Part shown: positions 32,447 to 40,710 of the stretch, one piece after another
Position numbering within the stretch: the stretch's first letter is position 1
Layout of the letters: each line of letters begins with the position of its first letter
Origin: Desulfarculaceae bacterium
GTDB taxonomy: Bacteria > Desulfobacterota > Desulfarculia > Desulfarculales > Desulfarculaceae
Direction: 5' to 3'
Assembly (NCBI GenBank): GCA_021737145.1
Contig: JAIPEN010000009.1
Span: 1-64,000, forward strand
Length of the DNA: 64,000 nt
The notes under the pieces: generated by a model
Databases searched by the model: none
The model's input: only the letters and a program-made list of their open reading frames with translations
Told to the model about the DNA's origin: nothing
Position numbers and translations under genes: made by a program

Positions 32447-33427
32447 TCACAACAGCAAGGGCGCGGCCTCCCGCTTGCTCACCACCGGCACCACCAGCTC
32501 GCCCCCGCCCGAAAGGCTCACCCGAGCGCTCTGGCCCGGCTTGCCCTTGCCGTAGCCGGCCACCAGCCCGGCGGCGGTCTCCAGCTCGGGGCTGTCCAGG
32601 GGCCCGAAGTACAGGCCCAGGGGGCCGGGGCCGTCCAGGCCGATCAGCCACACCGCCTGGGGGGTGGCCAGCTTTTCCAGGCGCTGGTTGTCGCCCTGGT
32701 TGCGCCCCACGATGAGCTTGGCCCTGGCGCTCAGGCGCAGATGGCGGCCGTGCTTGAGCAGCTCCACCTCGGCCGCGCCCGCCTCGGGCTGGTGCTCCCA
32801 CAGGTCGCGCAGCCGGTTGCTGAAGCCGGGCTCGGTCAAAAGGCAGCCCCCGGCCGGCGCGGGATATTCGCTGACCCCCAACTCGGCGGCCAGGGCCATC
32901 TGGGGCTTGCGGCTGCGCCCGGACAGGCCCAGCAGCATCTCCCGGTCCACCAGGCCCTGTTCCTCCATGGCCGTTACCGCCAGGTTCTTGGCCGACAGGG
33001 GCCGCAGGATGCTCCCGGCATATCCCGAGAGCTTGGCCACCTGGGCCAAGGCCTGCTTGTTCTGGCTCATGGGCCGCTGGCCCAGCACCTCGCCGGAAAA
33101 CAAAAAGTCGAAACCCTCGGCCTCCATGATGCGCCCGGCCCGGCGAAACATGGTGGCGTGACAGTCGATGCAGGGGTTCATGTTGGAGCCGCGGCCGTGG
33201 GGCGGCTCCTTCACCATGTCCAGATAGCTTTCCCCCAGGGGCTCCACCCTGAGGGGAATGCCCGCCTGGGCGGCCGAGCGCCGCGCGTGGTCCGCGTTGA
33301 AAAAGGGCGAGGTGAAGGTCAGGGCCATCACCTCCACTCCGGCCCGCTGGAGCACCTTGCAGGCCAGGATGGAGTCCAGGCCGCCGGAAAAGATGCCCAG
33401 GGCCTTGGCTTTGCGGGGCGGGCTCAT
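32447..33427 (-). CDS. PP-loop ATPase, ThiI/MnmA-like tRNA-modification-type protein
   Basis: A 326-residue protein. The PP-loop SGGLDS (residues 14-19) follows ALGIF, and MNPCIDCHATMFRRAG near 85 is a paired-Cys motif of thiouridine-synthase relatives. Residues about 105-165 carry the adenylation-domain tail (GEVLGQRPMSQNKQAL). The C-terminal third (about 215-326; RHLRLSARAKLIVGRNQGDN) resembles the DUF814/NFACT-R RNA-binding fold. It probably adenylates a tRNA uridine for thiolation, but the exact nucleoside is not shown. ATGA overlap with the upstream DUF434 gene suggests an operon. Confidence 0.8.
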   Translation of the reverse strand: MSPPRKAKALGIFSGGLDSILACKVLQRAGVEVMALTFTSPFFNADHARRSAAQAGIPLRVEPLGESYLDMVKEPPHGRGSNMNPCIDCHATMFRRAGRIMEAEGFDFLFSGEVLGQRPMSQNKQALAQVAKLSGYAGSILRPLSAKNLAVTAMEEQGLVDREMLLGLSGRSRKPQMALAAELGVSEYPAPAGGCLLTEPGFSNRLRDLWEHQPEAGAAEVELLKHGRHLRLSARAKLIVGRNQGDNQRLEKLATPQAVWLIGLDGPGPLGLYFGPLDSPELETAAGLVAGYGKGKPGQSARVSLSGGGELVVPVVSKREAAPLLL

Positions 33428-34098
33428 GCTGTTTCCTCCAGGCTGGTCAAGAAGGGCCGTGGCTCCAGGTTCCGGATGATGCTTCCGGCCAAATCCAGGG
33501 GACGGGCCGCCGCGTCGATCACCATGCTGTCTCCGCTGGCCACCAGCCCGCCGAAAGCGGCCAGCTCCCGGTCCGGCGCGGCCACGGCGCGGGCCTGGCC
33601 GGCCATTCCGGCCCGGGCCAGCATGGCCCGCAGCCCGGCGGCCAGCTCGCCGCTTTTGCTCAGGGGCGCGTCCAGCAAAATCAGCACCTCGCCGGCTCCC
33701 GCGCCGGCCAGGGCGTCCATCATCAGCCCGGCCGCCTGTTGGGTGGCCTGGCTGGGCCCGAAGTGGCGGCCCCGCTGGCCGATGTCGCGGATCACCCCGT
33801 CGTCGGCCGCCACCAGAACCGCGCCGCTCAGGGCGCTCTCCAGGGTGATGAGCACGTTGTGCCCGTCCACCCCCACCGCCTGGCCGGCCGCCGCGCTCAG
33901 CGGCAGCAGGCGGGCCCGCCGGGCCTCGGCCTCCCGCGGGGCGAAGGCCCCCCGCCGGAGCACCTCCCGGGCCGGGGCGTCCAGGCCCCAGCGGTCGCCG
34001 GTGAGCTTCAGGCCCAGCTCGCGGGGATAGCCCCGGGCCAGCAAATAGCGCATGTCCCGGGCCGCCTGGCGCAGGGCCGTCTGGTCAAGGGGGCTCAT
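33424..34098 (-). CDS. DUF434 domain protein
   Basis: A 224-residue protein. The N-terminus (AARDMRYLLARGYPRELGLKL, then GDRWGLDAPAREVLRRG) is the DUF434 signature. The C-terminal part (AVGVDGHNVLITLESALSG, VLVAADDGVIRDI, VLILLDAPLSKSGELAAGL) looks like a PIN-like or Rossmann-type fold with acidic residues (D94, D114) that could bind metal. Function is not established. It is coupled to the PP-loop ATPase gene by a four-base overlap, suggesting a shared role, perhaps in RNA modification (inference). Confidence 0.75.
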   Translation of the reverse strand: MSPLDQTALRQAARDMRYLLARGYPRELGLKLTGDRWGLDAPAREVLRRGAFAPREAEARRARLLPLSAAAGQAVGVDGHNVLITLESALSGAVLVAADDGVIRDIGQRGRHFGPSQATQQAAGLMMDALAGAGAGEVLILLDAPLSKSGELAAGLRAMLARAGMAGQARAVAAPDRELAAFGGLVASGDSMVIDAAARPLDLAGSIIRNLEPRPFLTSLEETA

Positions 34099-34168
34099 GC
34101 CTACTTATTTAGACCATCGCGCCCCGCTTTGCCAGGACGTTGGGGTGGGGGAGGGCTCTGATTTTAGC

Positions 34169-34201
34169 GTAGGTTGGGTAGAGCGGAGCGAAACCCAACA
34201 A
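34169..34201 (+). repeat. Family-B repeat, copy 3
   Basis: GTAGGTTGGGTAGAGCGGAG then CGAAACCCAACAA, directly downstream of the thioesterase stop. No family-A copy is adjacent at this site. Confidence 0.92.
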
Positions 34202-34205
34202 TCCC

Positions 34206-34691
34206 CTAATCCAAATACTTGGGCGGCAAGGGCTCGCTGCCCAGGGTGGTCAAAAGCTGGTCGATGGTGTTCATGACCGGGATGGCCACCACCTTGGAGT
34301 TGCCGTGGGCGATGATGCGGCCCCCCAAATCCTTGACCGTGGCCTCGGTTAGCCCCATGGTGCGCCCCATCTTCAGGCACTCCCCCCGGGCCACCAGCTT
34401 GTTCCCCTGGGGCGCGCCCATCATGCTGGCCCCCACGTCCACGGTGATGAAGCTGGTCTGCTCGTCCATCTGGCAATAGGCCGACCAGTAGGCGGCGGTG
34501 TCGATCATGGCGGTGTAGGTGCCGCCGTGGGTTCCGCCGAAGAGGTTGTTGTGCTCCTCGTCGAGGTCAAGCTCCACCAGGGCGTAGGACCAGCCCAGCT
34601 CGGTGACCCTCATCTTCAGCTTCCTGAAAAAGGGTGCTTGGTTGAGCAAGGGAACGAGGCGCTCGAAGTGCTCTGGATTCAGTTGCCGCAC
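34206..34691 (-). CDS. PaaI-type hotdog thioesterase
   Basis: A 161-residue hotdog-fold protein. The motif NLFGGTHGGTYTAMIDTAAYWSA (about residues 49-71) contains the HGG-x-x-x-x-x-x-D pattern of PaaI/YdiI acyl-CoA thioesterases, with the catalytic Asp at about residue 64. It probably hydrolyses aryl- or acyl-CoA; a role with the phenylacetate-CoA ligase at 14719 is conceivable but they are far apart. The start is GTG 34691 behind GAGGAGATGGA. Confidence 0.85.
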   Translation of the reverse strand: MRQLNPEHFERLVPLLNQAPFFRKLKMRVTELGWSYALVELDLDEEHNNLFGGTHGGTYTAMIDTAAYWSAYCQMDEQTSFITVDVGASMMGAPQGNKLVARGECLKMGRTMGLTEATVKDLGGRIIAHGNSKVVAIPVMNTIDQLLTTLGSEPLPPKYLD

Positions 34692-34843
34692 TCCATCTCC
34701 TCGCTACGGCGTCAGGCGGATTAGGCAGGCCTGTTCAGGCGGCGGCCTCCTCCGCCGGCGAGGCGCGATGCTGCAGCTTGGCACCGACGCAGGCGCTCGA
34801 TTACCGCGGGCTTCGGGTGAAAGCCTTATAGGGGCATCTCAGG

Positions 34844-34964
34844 CGGGGCCGCGTAGGGCAGCCGAAACCCGCCGCTGCAGGGCGAGGGACGCACAGGCGT
34901 ATTCAATCATACGCCGAGCGGACCCGAGGCCGAAGCAAGGGTTGCAGGCCCCTACGCGGCCCCG
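34844..34964. repeat. 121-bp fold-back element with perfect 15-bp arms
   Basis: Arms CGGGGCCGCGTAGGG (34844-34858) and CCCTACGCGGCCCCG (34950-34964) are perfectly complementary. A central perfect hairpin GGCGTAT - TCAATC - ATACGCC lies at 34896-34915. It fills most of the 277-bp gap between the mgtC-like and thioesterase genes. No protein motif is seen inside. Looks like a miniature repetitive element. Confidence 0.75.
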
Positions 34965-34968
34965 CTGC

Positions 34969-35661
34969 CTAAGGAACCTCGGCCTGCTCCCAGGTATAAC
35001 AGCTCACCCCCGGGATGCTCTCCATCTCCACGAGCATCTCCCGCCAGCCCTTGCCCGAGCGGATGCTCAAGGACAAGCGCACCACCACGGTGTCCGCCTC
35101 CAGGCAGCGGTCGCGGCCCGCGAAGAGGATCTTGGCCTTGCGCGCCTGGAGCAGCTCGCGCACCGGGCCCTCGGCCGCCGGGTTGTCCAGCTCCAGGCGC
35201 AGCAACACGTTCTGCTCGCGGCTCAGGTGGCTGGCGATCTCGCGGAAGAACTTCAGGGCCACCAGGGTGATGGCCGTGGCCCCCAGGGCGGGGATGTACA
35301 GGCCGGCCCCCACCCCCAGGCCGATGCCGGTGCAGGCCCACATGGCCGCCCCGGTGGTCACCCCCCGCGAGCGCAGACGGCCCTGGATGATGGCCCCGGC
35401 CCCCAAAAAGCCCATGCCCGCGATGGCGTAGGAGGGCAGGCGGCCGGGGTCCAGGCGCACCACCGAGCCCTCGGCGGGCCCGGCGAAGATTTGGGAAAGG
35501 TGCAGCGAAAGGCTCATGAGCAAGGCCCCGCTCATGGCCACCAGCAGGCAGGTGCGCAGGCCTGCGGCGCGGCCGTGCAGCTCGCGGTCCAGGCCGACGA
35601 CCAGGCCAAGGCCCGCAGCGATGAGGATGCGCCAGAGCATGGTCCATTCGTCTACCGGCAC
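34969..35661 (-). CDS. MgtC/SapB-family membrane protein
   Basis: A 230-residue protein with about four to five N-terminal membrane helices. The MgtC signature is present: GLVVGLDRELHGRAAGLRTC, AGMGFLGAGAIIQ and RGVTTGAAMWACTGIGLGVGAG. The C-terminal cytosolic domain (about 145-230; LLRLELDNPAAEG, VSCYTWEQAEV) is an ACT-like regulatory region. Such proteins relate to magnesium stress and ATP-synthase control in Salmonella; in other bacteria the role is unclear. GTG 35661 is favoured as start by GGGAGGAGCGCC. Confidence 0.9.
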   Translation of the reverse strand: MPVDEWTMLWRILIAAGLGLVVGLDRELHGRAAGLRTCLLVAMSGALLMSLSLHLSQIFAGPAEGSVVRLDPGRLPSYAIAGMGFLGAGAIIQGRLRSRGVTTGAAMWACTGIGLGVGAGLYIPALGATAITLVALKFFREIASHLSREQNVLLRLELDNPAAEGPVRELLQARKAKILFAGRDRCLEADTVVVRLSLSIRSGKGWREMLVEMESIPGVSCYTWEQAEVP

Positions 35662-35702
35662 GGCGCTCCTCCCGCGGGGGTTTTCAAACAGGGCCCTCCC
35701 GG

Positions 35703-36266
35703 CTAGAACTTCACCTTGGGGGCCTTCTGGGCCTCGGGGGCGGCCTCGTAGCCCTGCTTAGGGGTGTAACCCAGCAGGCGGGCCAAAATCAAGGTGGGGA
35801 AGCGCCGGATGGCGGTGTTGTACTCCCGGATCGCCTGGTTGAAGCGGGTGCGGGCCACGGCGATGCGGTTCTCGGTGCCTTCCAGCTGGTCCTGCAAGGC
35901 CCGGAAGTTGGCGTCGGCCTTGAGCTGGGGATAGCGCTCCACCACCACCATCAAACGGCCCAGGGCGCTGGTGAGTCCCTGGTTGGCGGCCAGCTTGCCC
36001 TCCAGGCTGGGGGCGGCGCTCACCTGCTGGCGGGCCTTGGTCACCGCCTCCAGGGTGCCGCGTTCATGGGCGGCGTAGCCCTTTACCGTTTCCACCAGGT
36101 TGGGGATCAGATCCAGGCGGCGTTGCAGGGTCACTTCGATGTTGCTCTTGGCCTGGTTCACCTTTTCGTCCAGGTTGACCAGGCTGTTGTAGGGGCTTAC
36201 CAGCAGCAGGAACAGAAGCAAGGCGACAATGCCGATGCCTATGGCCCATTTGGCTCCGCGGCCCAT
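35703..36266 (-). CDS. LemA family protein
   Basis: A 187-residue membrane-anchored protein. N-terminal helix IGIGIVALLLFLLLV then the LemA hallmark PYNSLVNLDEKVNQAKSNIE, LQRRLDLIPNLVETVKGYA, FRALQDQLEGTENRIAVAR and RFPTLILARLLGY. The rest is a coiled helical bundle outside the membrane. LemA is often encoded beside TPM-domain proteins, as here (37055), with the nucleotidyltransferase gene between them. Start ATG 36266 follows GAGGAGAGAGAAC. Confidence 0.93.
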   Translation of the reverse strand: MGRGAKWAIGIGIVALLLFLLLVSPYNSLVNLDEKVNQAKSNIEVTLQRRLDLIPNLVETVKGYAAHERGTLEAVTKARQQVSAAPSLEGKLAANQGLTSALGRLMVVVERYPQLKADANFRALQDQLEGTENRIAVARTRFNQAIREYNTAIRRFPTLILARLLGYTPKQGYEAAPEAQKAPKVKF

Positions 36267-36309
36267 GTTCTCTCTCCTCGCGGCCCTTGGGCCGCCTGCA
36301 ATGCGTTGC

Positions 36310-37041
36310 CTAAACCTCCAGGCGGTCCACCCGGCGGCTGATTTCGTCAAGTTCGTCTATGCCCTCTTCCCACAAGGCCACCAGCTCCGGCGGGCTGGTC
36401 TTCAGCTGCCCGGCCCGCACCTGGGCCAGGCTGGCAAAGGCGCTCACCTCCAGGCCCGCGCCGCTCATGGCGCTCAGGACCTCGGCCGGGTCGCTGGGGA
36501 AGGAGCCGGTGGTCAGGTGCAAGTAGGCCTGGAAAAAGGCCACAAAGGCGGGCAGGGCCTCCCGGCTCAGGTCGGTCAGGGTCCGGGCGTCGCCGCCCGA
36601 GGCCAAGAGCCTGGTCCTGAGCGCGGTCACCTTGCCCTTGAGCTCGCGCTCCAGTTGGAGGCGCAGGTGCTTGGGCTCCAGCTCCAGGGCGGCCAGGGGG
36701 TCCTCGCCGTGCAACACCTGGTGGCTGGCGGCCATGACCAGAAACTCGATGGGGAACACGTCCCGGCTGGCGGCCAGATAGTCCCGGCTCATCACCAGGG
36801 GCGGGGCCACTCCGGCGGGCGACCACTTGCTGAAAAAGGGCAGCAGCCGGCTGATCACCCGGGGAGCGCCCTCGCTCACCATGACCAGCAGGTTCATGTC
36901 CGAGCGCCCCTTCACGTAGCGCCCGGCCGCGGCCGAGCCGAAGAGCACCACGGCCTCCAGGTCGGTGCCCAGGCCGGTGACCAGATCCTGGATGAGTTCG
37001 TCTTGTATGTCTTGGGGCCGCTCGGGCGGTTTCTTGGCCAT
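36310..37041 (-). CDS. Nucleotidyltransferase-fold protein, possibly inactive
   Basis: A 243-residue protein. Residues about 15-60 carry the pol-beta-type nucleotidyltransferase motif LEAVVLFGSAAAGRYVKGRSDMNLLVMV. The GS-x-x-x-G part is intact, but the canonical SD-x-D reads SDMN, so one of the two metal-binding aspartates is Asn. The C-terminal half is helical, HEPN- or KNTase-C-like (about 125-240). Activity is therefore doubtful. It lies between lemA and the TPM gene, with AGGAAGGATATAATC before ATG 37041, so the three appear to be one operon. Confidence 0.8.
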   Translation of the reverse strand: MAKKPPERPQDIQDELIQDLVTGLGTDLEAVVLFGSAAAGRYVKGRSDMNLLVMVSEGAPRVISRLLPFFSKWSPAGVAPPLVMSRDYLAASRDVFPIEFLVMAASHQVLHGEDPLAALELEPKHLRLQLERELKGKVTALRTRLLASGGDARTLTDLSREALPAFVAFFQAYLHLTTGSFPSDPAEVLSAMSGAGLEVSAFASLAQVRAGQLKTSPPELVALWEEGIDELDEISRRVDRLEV

Positions 37042-37054
37042 GATTATATCCTTC

Positions 37055-37873
37055 CTACCATCCCCCAGAGGCTCCGCCGCCGCCGCTCATGCCGCCGCCG
37101 AAGCCGCCGAATCCGCCGCCGAAGCCGCCGAAGCCGCCCCCGCGATGCATGCCGCCTCCCATGGAGCCGCCCATCATGGAGCCCAGCAGGATGGCGGGCA
37201 AAATGCCCGAGCCCCCGCCCCGGCCCCCCTTGCCGCCCTTGCGGCCGAACATGCGCATGAACAGCCAGAAGGCGATGAGCACCAAAAACAGCCCGCCGAT
37301 GCCGAATCCCCGGGAGCCGGTTTTAATCTTCACCTCGGGCACCCCGGTCAGCTTGACCCCTTCGCTCTGGGCCACCACCGAGGCGGCGGCCGCCGCGCCG
37401 TTGAGCAGGCCCTTGCCGAAGTCCCCCTTCTTGAAAAAGGGCAGCATGTACTGGTCGCGGATGGCCCCGGAGGTGGCGTCGGTGAGCACGCCCTCCAGGC
37501 CGTAGCCCACCTCGATGCGCATCTTGCGCTCGGTGGGGGCCACCAGCAGCAGCACACCCTTGTCCTGGCCCTTTTTGCCGATGCCCCATTTCTGGAACAG
37601 CTGCACCGCGGCCTGCTCGATGCTCTCCCCGTCCAGGGAGGGCAGCGTGGCCACCACCAGGGAGGCCCCGGTTTTTTGCAGCAGCTCGGCGGAGAGGTTT
37701 TCCATGGCCTGCTTGATGTTGGCCGGGATGATCTTGGCGTAGTCGCCCACCGAGGCCGGAACGCCGCCCGGCCCGGTGGGGCGGGCGTAGTCCAGGGCCG
37801 CCCAGGCCGGGGCCGCCAAAAACACAACCAGCAGCAGGGCGCTCAATAGGGCGCTTGGACGGCGGGTTCTCAC
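37055..37873 (-). CDS. TPM-domain (YgcG-type) membrane protein
   Basis: A 272-residue protein with signal peptide ([17 protein letters not shown]). A TPM domain spans about 35-165 ([64 protein letters not shown]). Then come a membrane helix ([19 protein letters not shown]) and a Gly-rich low-complexity tail. Start GTG 37873 behind GAGGAGGGCCT overlaps the dnaJ-type stop (GTGA). Together with LemA it probably acts at the cell envelope; TPM proteins elsewhere act in photosystem repair or have unknown roles. Confidence 0.9.
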   Translation of the reverse strand: MRTRRPSALLSALLLVVFLAAPAWAALDYARPTGPGGVPASVGDYAKIIPANIKQAMENLSAELLQKTGASLVVATLPSLDGESIEQAAVQLFQKWGIGKKGQDKGVLLLVAPTERKMRIEVGYGLEGVLTDATSGAIRDQYMLPFFKKGDFGKGLLNGAAAAASVVAQSEGVKLTGVPEVKIKTGSRGFGIGGLFLVLIAFWLFMRMFGRKGGKGGRGGGSGILPAILLGSMMGGSMGGGMHRGGGFGGFGGGFGGFGGGMSGGGGASGGW

Positions 37874-38835
37874 AGGCCCTCCTCGGCCAGCTTTTCCAAA
37901 AGCTCTTTTTGTTCCTTGCTCAGGCGCTGGGGCACTTCCAGGGCGACGCGCACGAACAGGTCGCCGTCGCCCGAGCCCTTGAACTTGGGCAGGCCCTGGC
38001 CCTTGAGGCGCAGGCGCGCGCCGGGCTGGGTGCCCTTGGGCAGCTTCACCTTGAGGGTCTTGCCGCTGGGGGTCTCCACCTCCAGGCTGGCCCCCAGGGC
38101 CGCCTGGCTGAAGGGCACGGTCTTGGTGATCTCCAGGTCCGCGCCTTCCCGCTTGAACAGGGGGTGGCCCAGCACGTTGATCTTGATGAGCAGGTCGCCG
38201 GCCGAACCTCCCGGAGGGCCGGGCTCGCCCTTGCCCGCCAGGCGCAGCTTCTTGCCGCTCTCGATGCCCGGCGGCACCTTCACGCTCACCCGCTCGGTCT
38301 TGTCGCCCACCCGGTAGGAGACCATCTTGTCCCCGCCGTGATAGACCTCCTCCAGGCTCACCGGCAGCTCGTAGATCAGGTCGTTGCCCCGGGGAGGGGC
38401 CCCGCCCATGCCGCCATAGGCCTGGTTGAAATCGAAGCCCCCCGCGCCCGGGCCCGCCTGGGGCCCGCCGCCGTGGAAGGTGTAGGTGCGGTAGCCGCCC
38501 CGGCCGCCGCCCCCGCCGAAGAACTGGCTGAATACGTCCCCGCCCAGGCCCATGCCCCGGAGGATGTCGGAGATGTCGCTGCCCCGGTAGATGTCCTCCT
38601 GGCTGTAGCGCTGCTTGAAGCCGGAGGCTCCGTAGGTGTCGTATTCCTGCTTCTTCTTGGGGTCGCTAAGGACGGCGTAGGCCTCGTTGATCTCCTTGAA
38701 CTTGTCCTCGGCCTCTTTGTCGCCCTTGTTGCGGTCGGGGTGATACTTCAGGGCCAGCTTGCGGTAGGCCTTTTTTATCTCGTCGGCCGACGCGCCCTTT
38801 TCCACCCCCAGAACCTTGTAATAATCCTTGGCCAT
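37870..38835 (-). CDS. cbpA: DnaJ-type co-chaperone, CbpA class
   Basis: A 321-residue co-chaperone: J domain at 1-70 with the HPD motif ([13 protein letters not shown]), a long Gly-rich linker (about 110-145), and two C-terminal substrate-binding beta domains ([36 protein letters not shown]). It lacks the CxxCxGxG zinc fingers of DnaJ, hence CbpA/DjlB class. It stimulates DnaK ATPase and delivers clients. ATG 38835 follows AAGGATAC; a good sigma70 promoter lies upstream (38940-38968). First gene of the operon with the TPM, nucleotidyltransferase and LemA genes. Confidence 0.95.
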   Translation of the reverse strand: MAKDYYKVLGVEKGASADEIKKAYRKLALKYHPDRNKGDKEAEDKFKEINEAYAVLSDPKKKQEYDTYGASGFKQRYSQEDIYRGSDISDILRGMGLGGDVFSQFFGGGGGRGGYRTYTFHGGGPQAGPGAGGFDFNQAYGGMGGAPPRGNDLIYELPVSLEEVYHGGDKMVSYRVGDKTERVSVKVPPGIESGKKLRLAGKGEPGPPGGSAGDLLIKINVLGHPLFKREGADLEITKTVPFSQAALGASLEVETPSGKTLKVKLPKGTQPGARLRLKGQGLPKFKGSGDGDLFVRVALEVPQRLSKEQKELLEKLAEEGL

Positions 38836-38939
38836 GTATCCTTGTCGCCGCTATGGATGTAAGCCGCCCGGGGCGGCGTTGAAATCAGGGCATAATACTA
38901 CCAGGCCGGCCTCCCCCATGGGACGGCTCGACAATTTTT

Positions 38940-38968
38940 AATATAGGCACCCCCCTGGGGCCTGTCAA
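38940..38968 (-). promoter_or_regulatory. Strong sigma70 promoter of the cbpA-TPM-lemA operon
   Basis: On the minus strand TTGACA (38963-38968), 17-bp spacer, TATATT (38940-38945): consensus -35, ideal spacing, near-consensus -10. About 105 bp ahead of the CbpA start. No CIRCE-type inverted repeat was seen. Confidence 0.8.
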
Positions 38969-39076
38969 GAAAGCCCCGCCGAAATCCCCCGTTTTGACGC
39001 CGTTTTAGGCCACCCGGCCCCTCCGGGTTGGGACAGGGCCCGCCCCTGTGCTAGGCTAGCGTTTCAGGAGGAGACC

Positions 39077-39514
39077 ATGGGCAGCATCAAGGCCGAGTAC
39101 GTAAACCTGCGCCAGGCGCGGGCCAGCCTGGAGCAGGCCGCCGCCCGCCTGGCCGCGGCCCACCACCGGGCGGGAAGCCGGGTGCTGGTCCTGGCCGTGG
39201 ACCAGGCCCAGGCCGAGCTGTTGGACCGGGCCTTGTGGAGCTTTGAGCAAAACTCCTTTTTGCCCCACGCCCAGGCCGGAGGGCCGGACCAGGCCGAGGA
39301 GCCCATCCTCATCGCCACCACCCTGGACAACCCCAACCAGGCCACGGTGCTCATCGCGGCCGCGCCCCTGGCCGAACTGCCCGGGGGCTTCCCGCACTTC
39401 ATCCAGCTGTTGCCCCTGGACGACGAGCCCGGCCTGCAAACCTGCCGGGAGTGCTACCGGGCCCTCAACGAGGGCGGGTCGGTGGACCTGAGCCACGTCA
39501 CCAGCCTGCCCTGA
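39077..39514 (+). CDS. holC: DNA polymerase III chi-subunit-like protein
   Basis: A 145-residue protein. The signature of the chi (HolC) family is visible: helical N-terminus LEQAAARLAAAHHRAGSRV, then AQAELLDRALWSFEQNSFLPHAQAG (residues about 43-68), followed by PILIATT and a Rossmann-like strand ATVLIAAAPLAEL. Chi links the clamp loader to SSB in gamma- and betaproteobacteria. Start ATG 39077 follows AGGAGGAG. The match is by eye; an alternative is an uncharacterised chi-like relative. Confidence 0.78.
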   Translation: MGSIKAEYVNLRQARASLEQAAARLAAAHHRAGSRVLVLAVDQAQAELLDRALWSFEQNSFLPHAQAGGPDQAEEPILIATTLDNPNQATVLIAAAPLAELPGGFPHFIQLLPLDDEPGLQTCRECYRALNEGGSVDLSHVTSLP

Positions 39515-39540
39515 AGCGGCATGAATCGCCCGTTTTCCCC

Positions 39541-39569
39541 TTGCCGATGGGCCGGATGTCCGGTATAAA
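39541..39569 (+). promoter_or_regulatory. Promoter of the bS22/COX24 mini-gene
   Basis: TTGCCG (39541-39546), 17-bp spacer, TATAAA (39564-39569), about 60 bp ahead of ATG 39632. Confidence 0.6.
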
Positions 39570-39631
39570 TCAGTTTCCAAATCGCCAGTAACCAAATTTG
39601 GCTTTTGCAAGCACCAACTTAAGGTGAGTTC

Positions 39632-39724
39632 ATGGGTAGTGTCAGCAAGAAGCGGCGCAAGAAGATTCGCAAGCATAAGCACCGCAAGCTTCTGAAAAAG
39701 ACGCGCCACCAGCGCCGCAAGTAA
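39632..39724 (+). CDS. 30-residue AURKAIP1/COX24-domain protein (bS22-type ribosomal protein)
   Basis: A very basic mini-protein: MGSVSKKRRKKIRKHKHRKL and then LKKTRHQRRK. The MGSV-x-KKRRKK...KHRKLLKKTR-x-QRR pattern is that of the AURKAIP1/COX24 domain, found in mitochondrial mS38 and the actinobacterial 30S protein bS22, where it sits in rRNA at the subunit interface. Start ATG 39632 has AAGGTGAG upstream and its own promoter. It is too short for most gene finders. A ribosomal location here is inference from the family. Confidence 0.88.
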   Translation: MGSVSKKRRKKIRKHKHRKLLKKTRHQRRK

Positions 39725-39895
39725 GCCGGCCCTCCGGTCCGCGCAACCACCCGGCGTCCGCCGCCGCCCCGCAAGGGCATCTCCCGGCAGGACCCCGGGT
39801 GGTGGTGTTTCTTCGCGCGGCCGCGCCGGGGCGTAACTATGCGCTCCACCGGCAGGGCGGTCCTCAATTCAAATCTGCGGGCTAAAAAAGATCAG

Positions 39896-40501
39896 CTAGA
39901 AGCGGGCCAGACCCGAGTACAGGGTGCGGAAGTGGCTGAGGTGCTCCAGCACCTGGTTGACGTACTGTTGGGTCTCGGGGATGTCGGGCAGGCCGCCGGC
40001 CGCGGCCACCTTGGCCGGTCCGGCGTTGTAGGCGGCCAGGGTCAGCACCAGGTCGCCGTGATACTCGTTGTAGAGCCGGGCCAGGTATTTCACCCCGGCC
40101 TCCAGGTTGGCCTTGGGATCCAGGGGGCGCTTGAGCTTCAGGTGACGGGCGGTCACCGGGTTTATCTGCATGAGGCCCTGGGCTCCCCGGCGGGAGCGGG
40201 CCATGGGGAAAAAGCGGCTCTCGGTCTGGATAACGGCCATGACCAGGGCGGGCTCCAGGCCGTGCCTGTGGGCCGCCTTGCGGGCCAGGGGCCACACCGC
40301 GCGCTGGCGCTGTTGCAGGGGGAGCACCAGGCACACCCGCTGGCGGGCGGCGGCGGCCGGGTCCCGCACCGTGCTGCTGGCGCTGGCCACCAGGTCCACC
40401 CCGTGGGCCGGCTCATAAAAGAGCGTCCCGGCCAGACCGGCCGCGCCCAGCATGAGCACGGCAAAGGTCAGGCGGGACATATGTGACTTTAGACTTTGCA
40501 T
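39896..40501 (-). CDS. Lytic transglycosylase (SLT domain)
   Basis: A 201-residue exported muramidase that cleaves peptidoglycan. N-terminal signal/anchor helix (LTFAVLMLGAAGLAGTLFY, about residues 11-29) and a C-terminal SLT domain: catalytic E in VIQTESRFFPMARSRRGAQGLMQ (about residues 93-115), then NLEAGVKYLARLY and LTLAAYNAGPAKV. I place the start at ATG 40501 (MQSLKSH) because AGGTGGACT precedes it and a TTGACA-N17-CATAGT promoter lies just upstream. The in-frame ATG at 40480 has no site, and a longer frame to 40837 runs beyond the promoter. Confidence 0.9.
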   Translation of the reverse strand: MQSLKSHMSRLTFAVLMLGAAGLAGTLFYEPAHGVDLVASASSTVRDPAAAARQRVCLVLPLQQRQRAVWPLARKAAHRHGLEPALVMAVIQTESRFFPMARSRRGAQGLMQINPVTARHLKLKRPLDPKANLEAGVKYLARLYNEYHGDLVLTLAAYNAGPAKVAAAGGLPDIPETQQYVNQVLEHLSHFRTLYSGLARF

Positions 40502-40519
40502 AGTCCACCTATGGTCCGA

Positions 40520-40548
40520 ACTATGGTTACGCTGACGCACTCTGTCAA
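40520..40548 (-). promoter_or_regulatory. Sigma70 promoter of the lytic transglycosylase gene
   Basis: On the minus strand TTGACA (40543-40548), 17-bp spacer, CATAGT (40520-40525). It leaves a very short leader before ATG 40501 and so argues for that start. Confidence 0.65.
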
Positions 40549-40710
40549 CCGATTTAAGGTTACATTTGGGGCCTTTGGCCAAATACCCCATTATTTCAGA
40601 GTGATAAGGGGGTAAAAAAATCGATGGACAGGGGCGGTAAATCCTGGTTTGCTGGGGCACGGAAGGCTGAATGCAGGTTTTTGGAACGCAACATGTAGGG
40701 GGTTGGCCGC

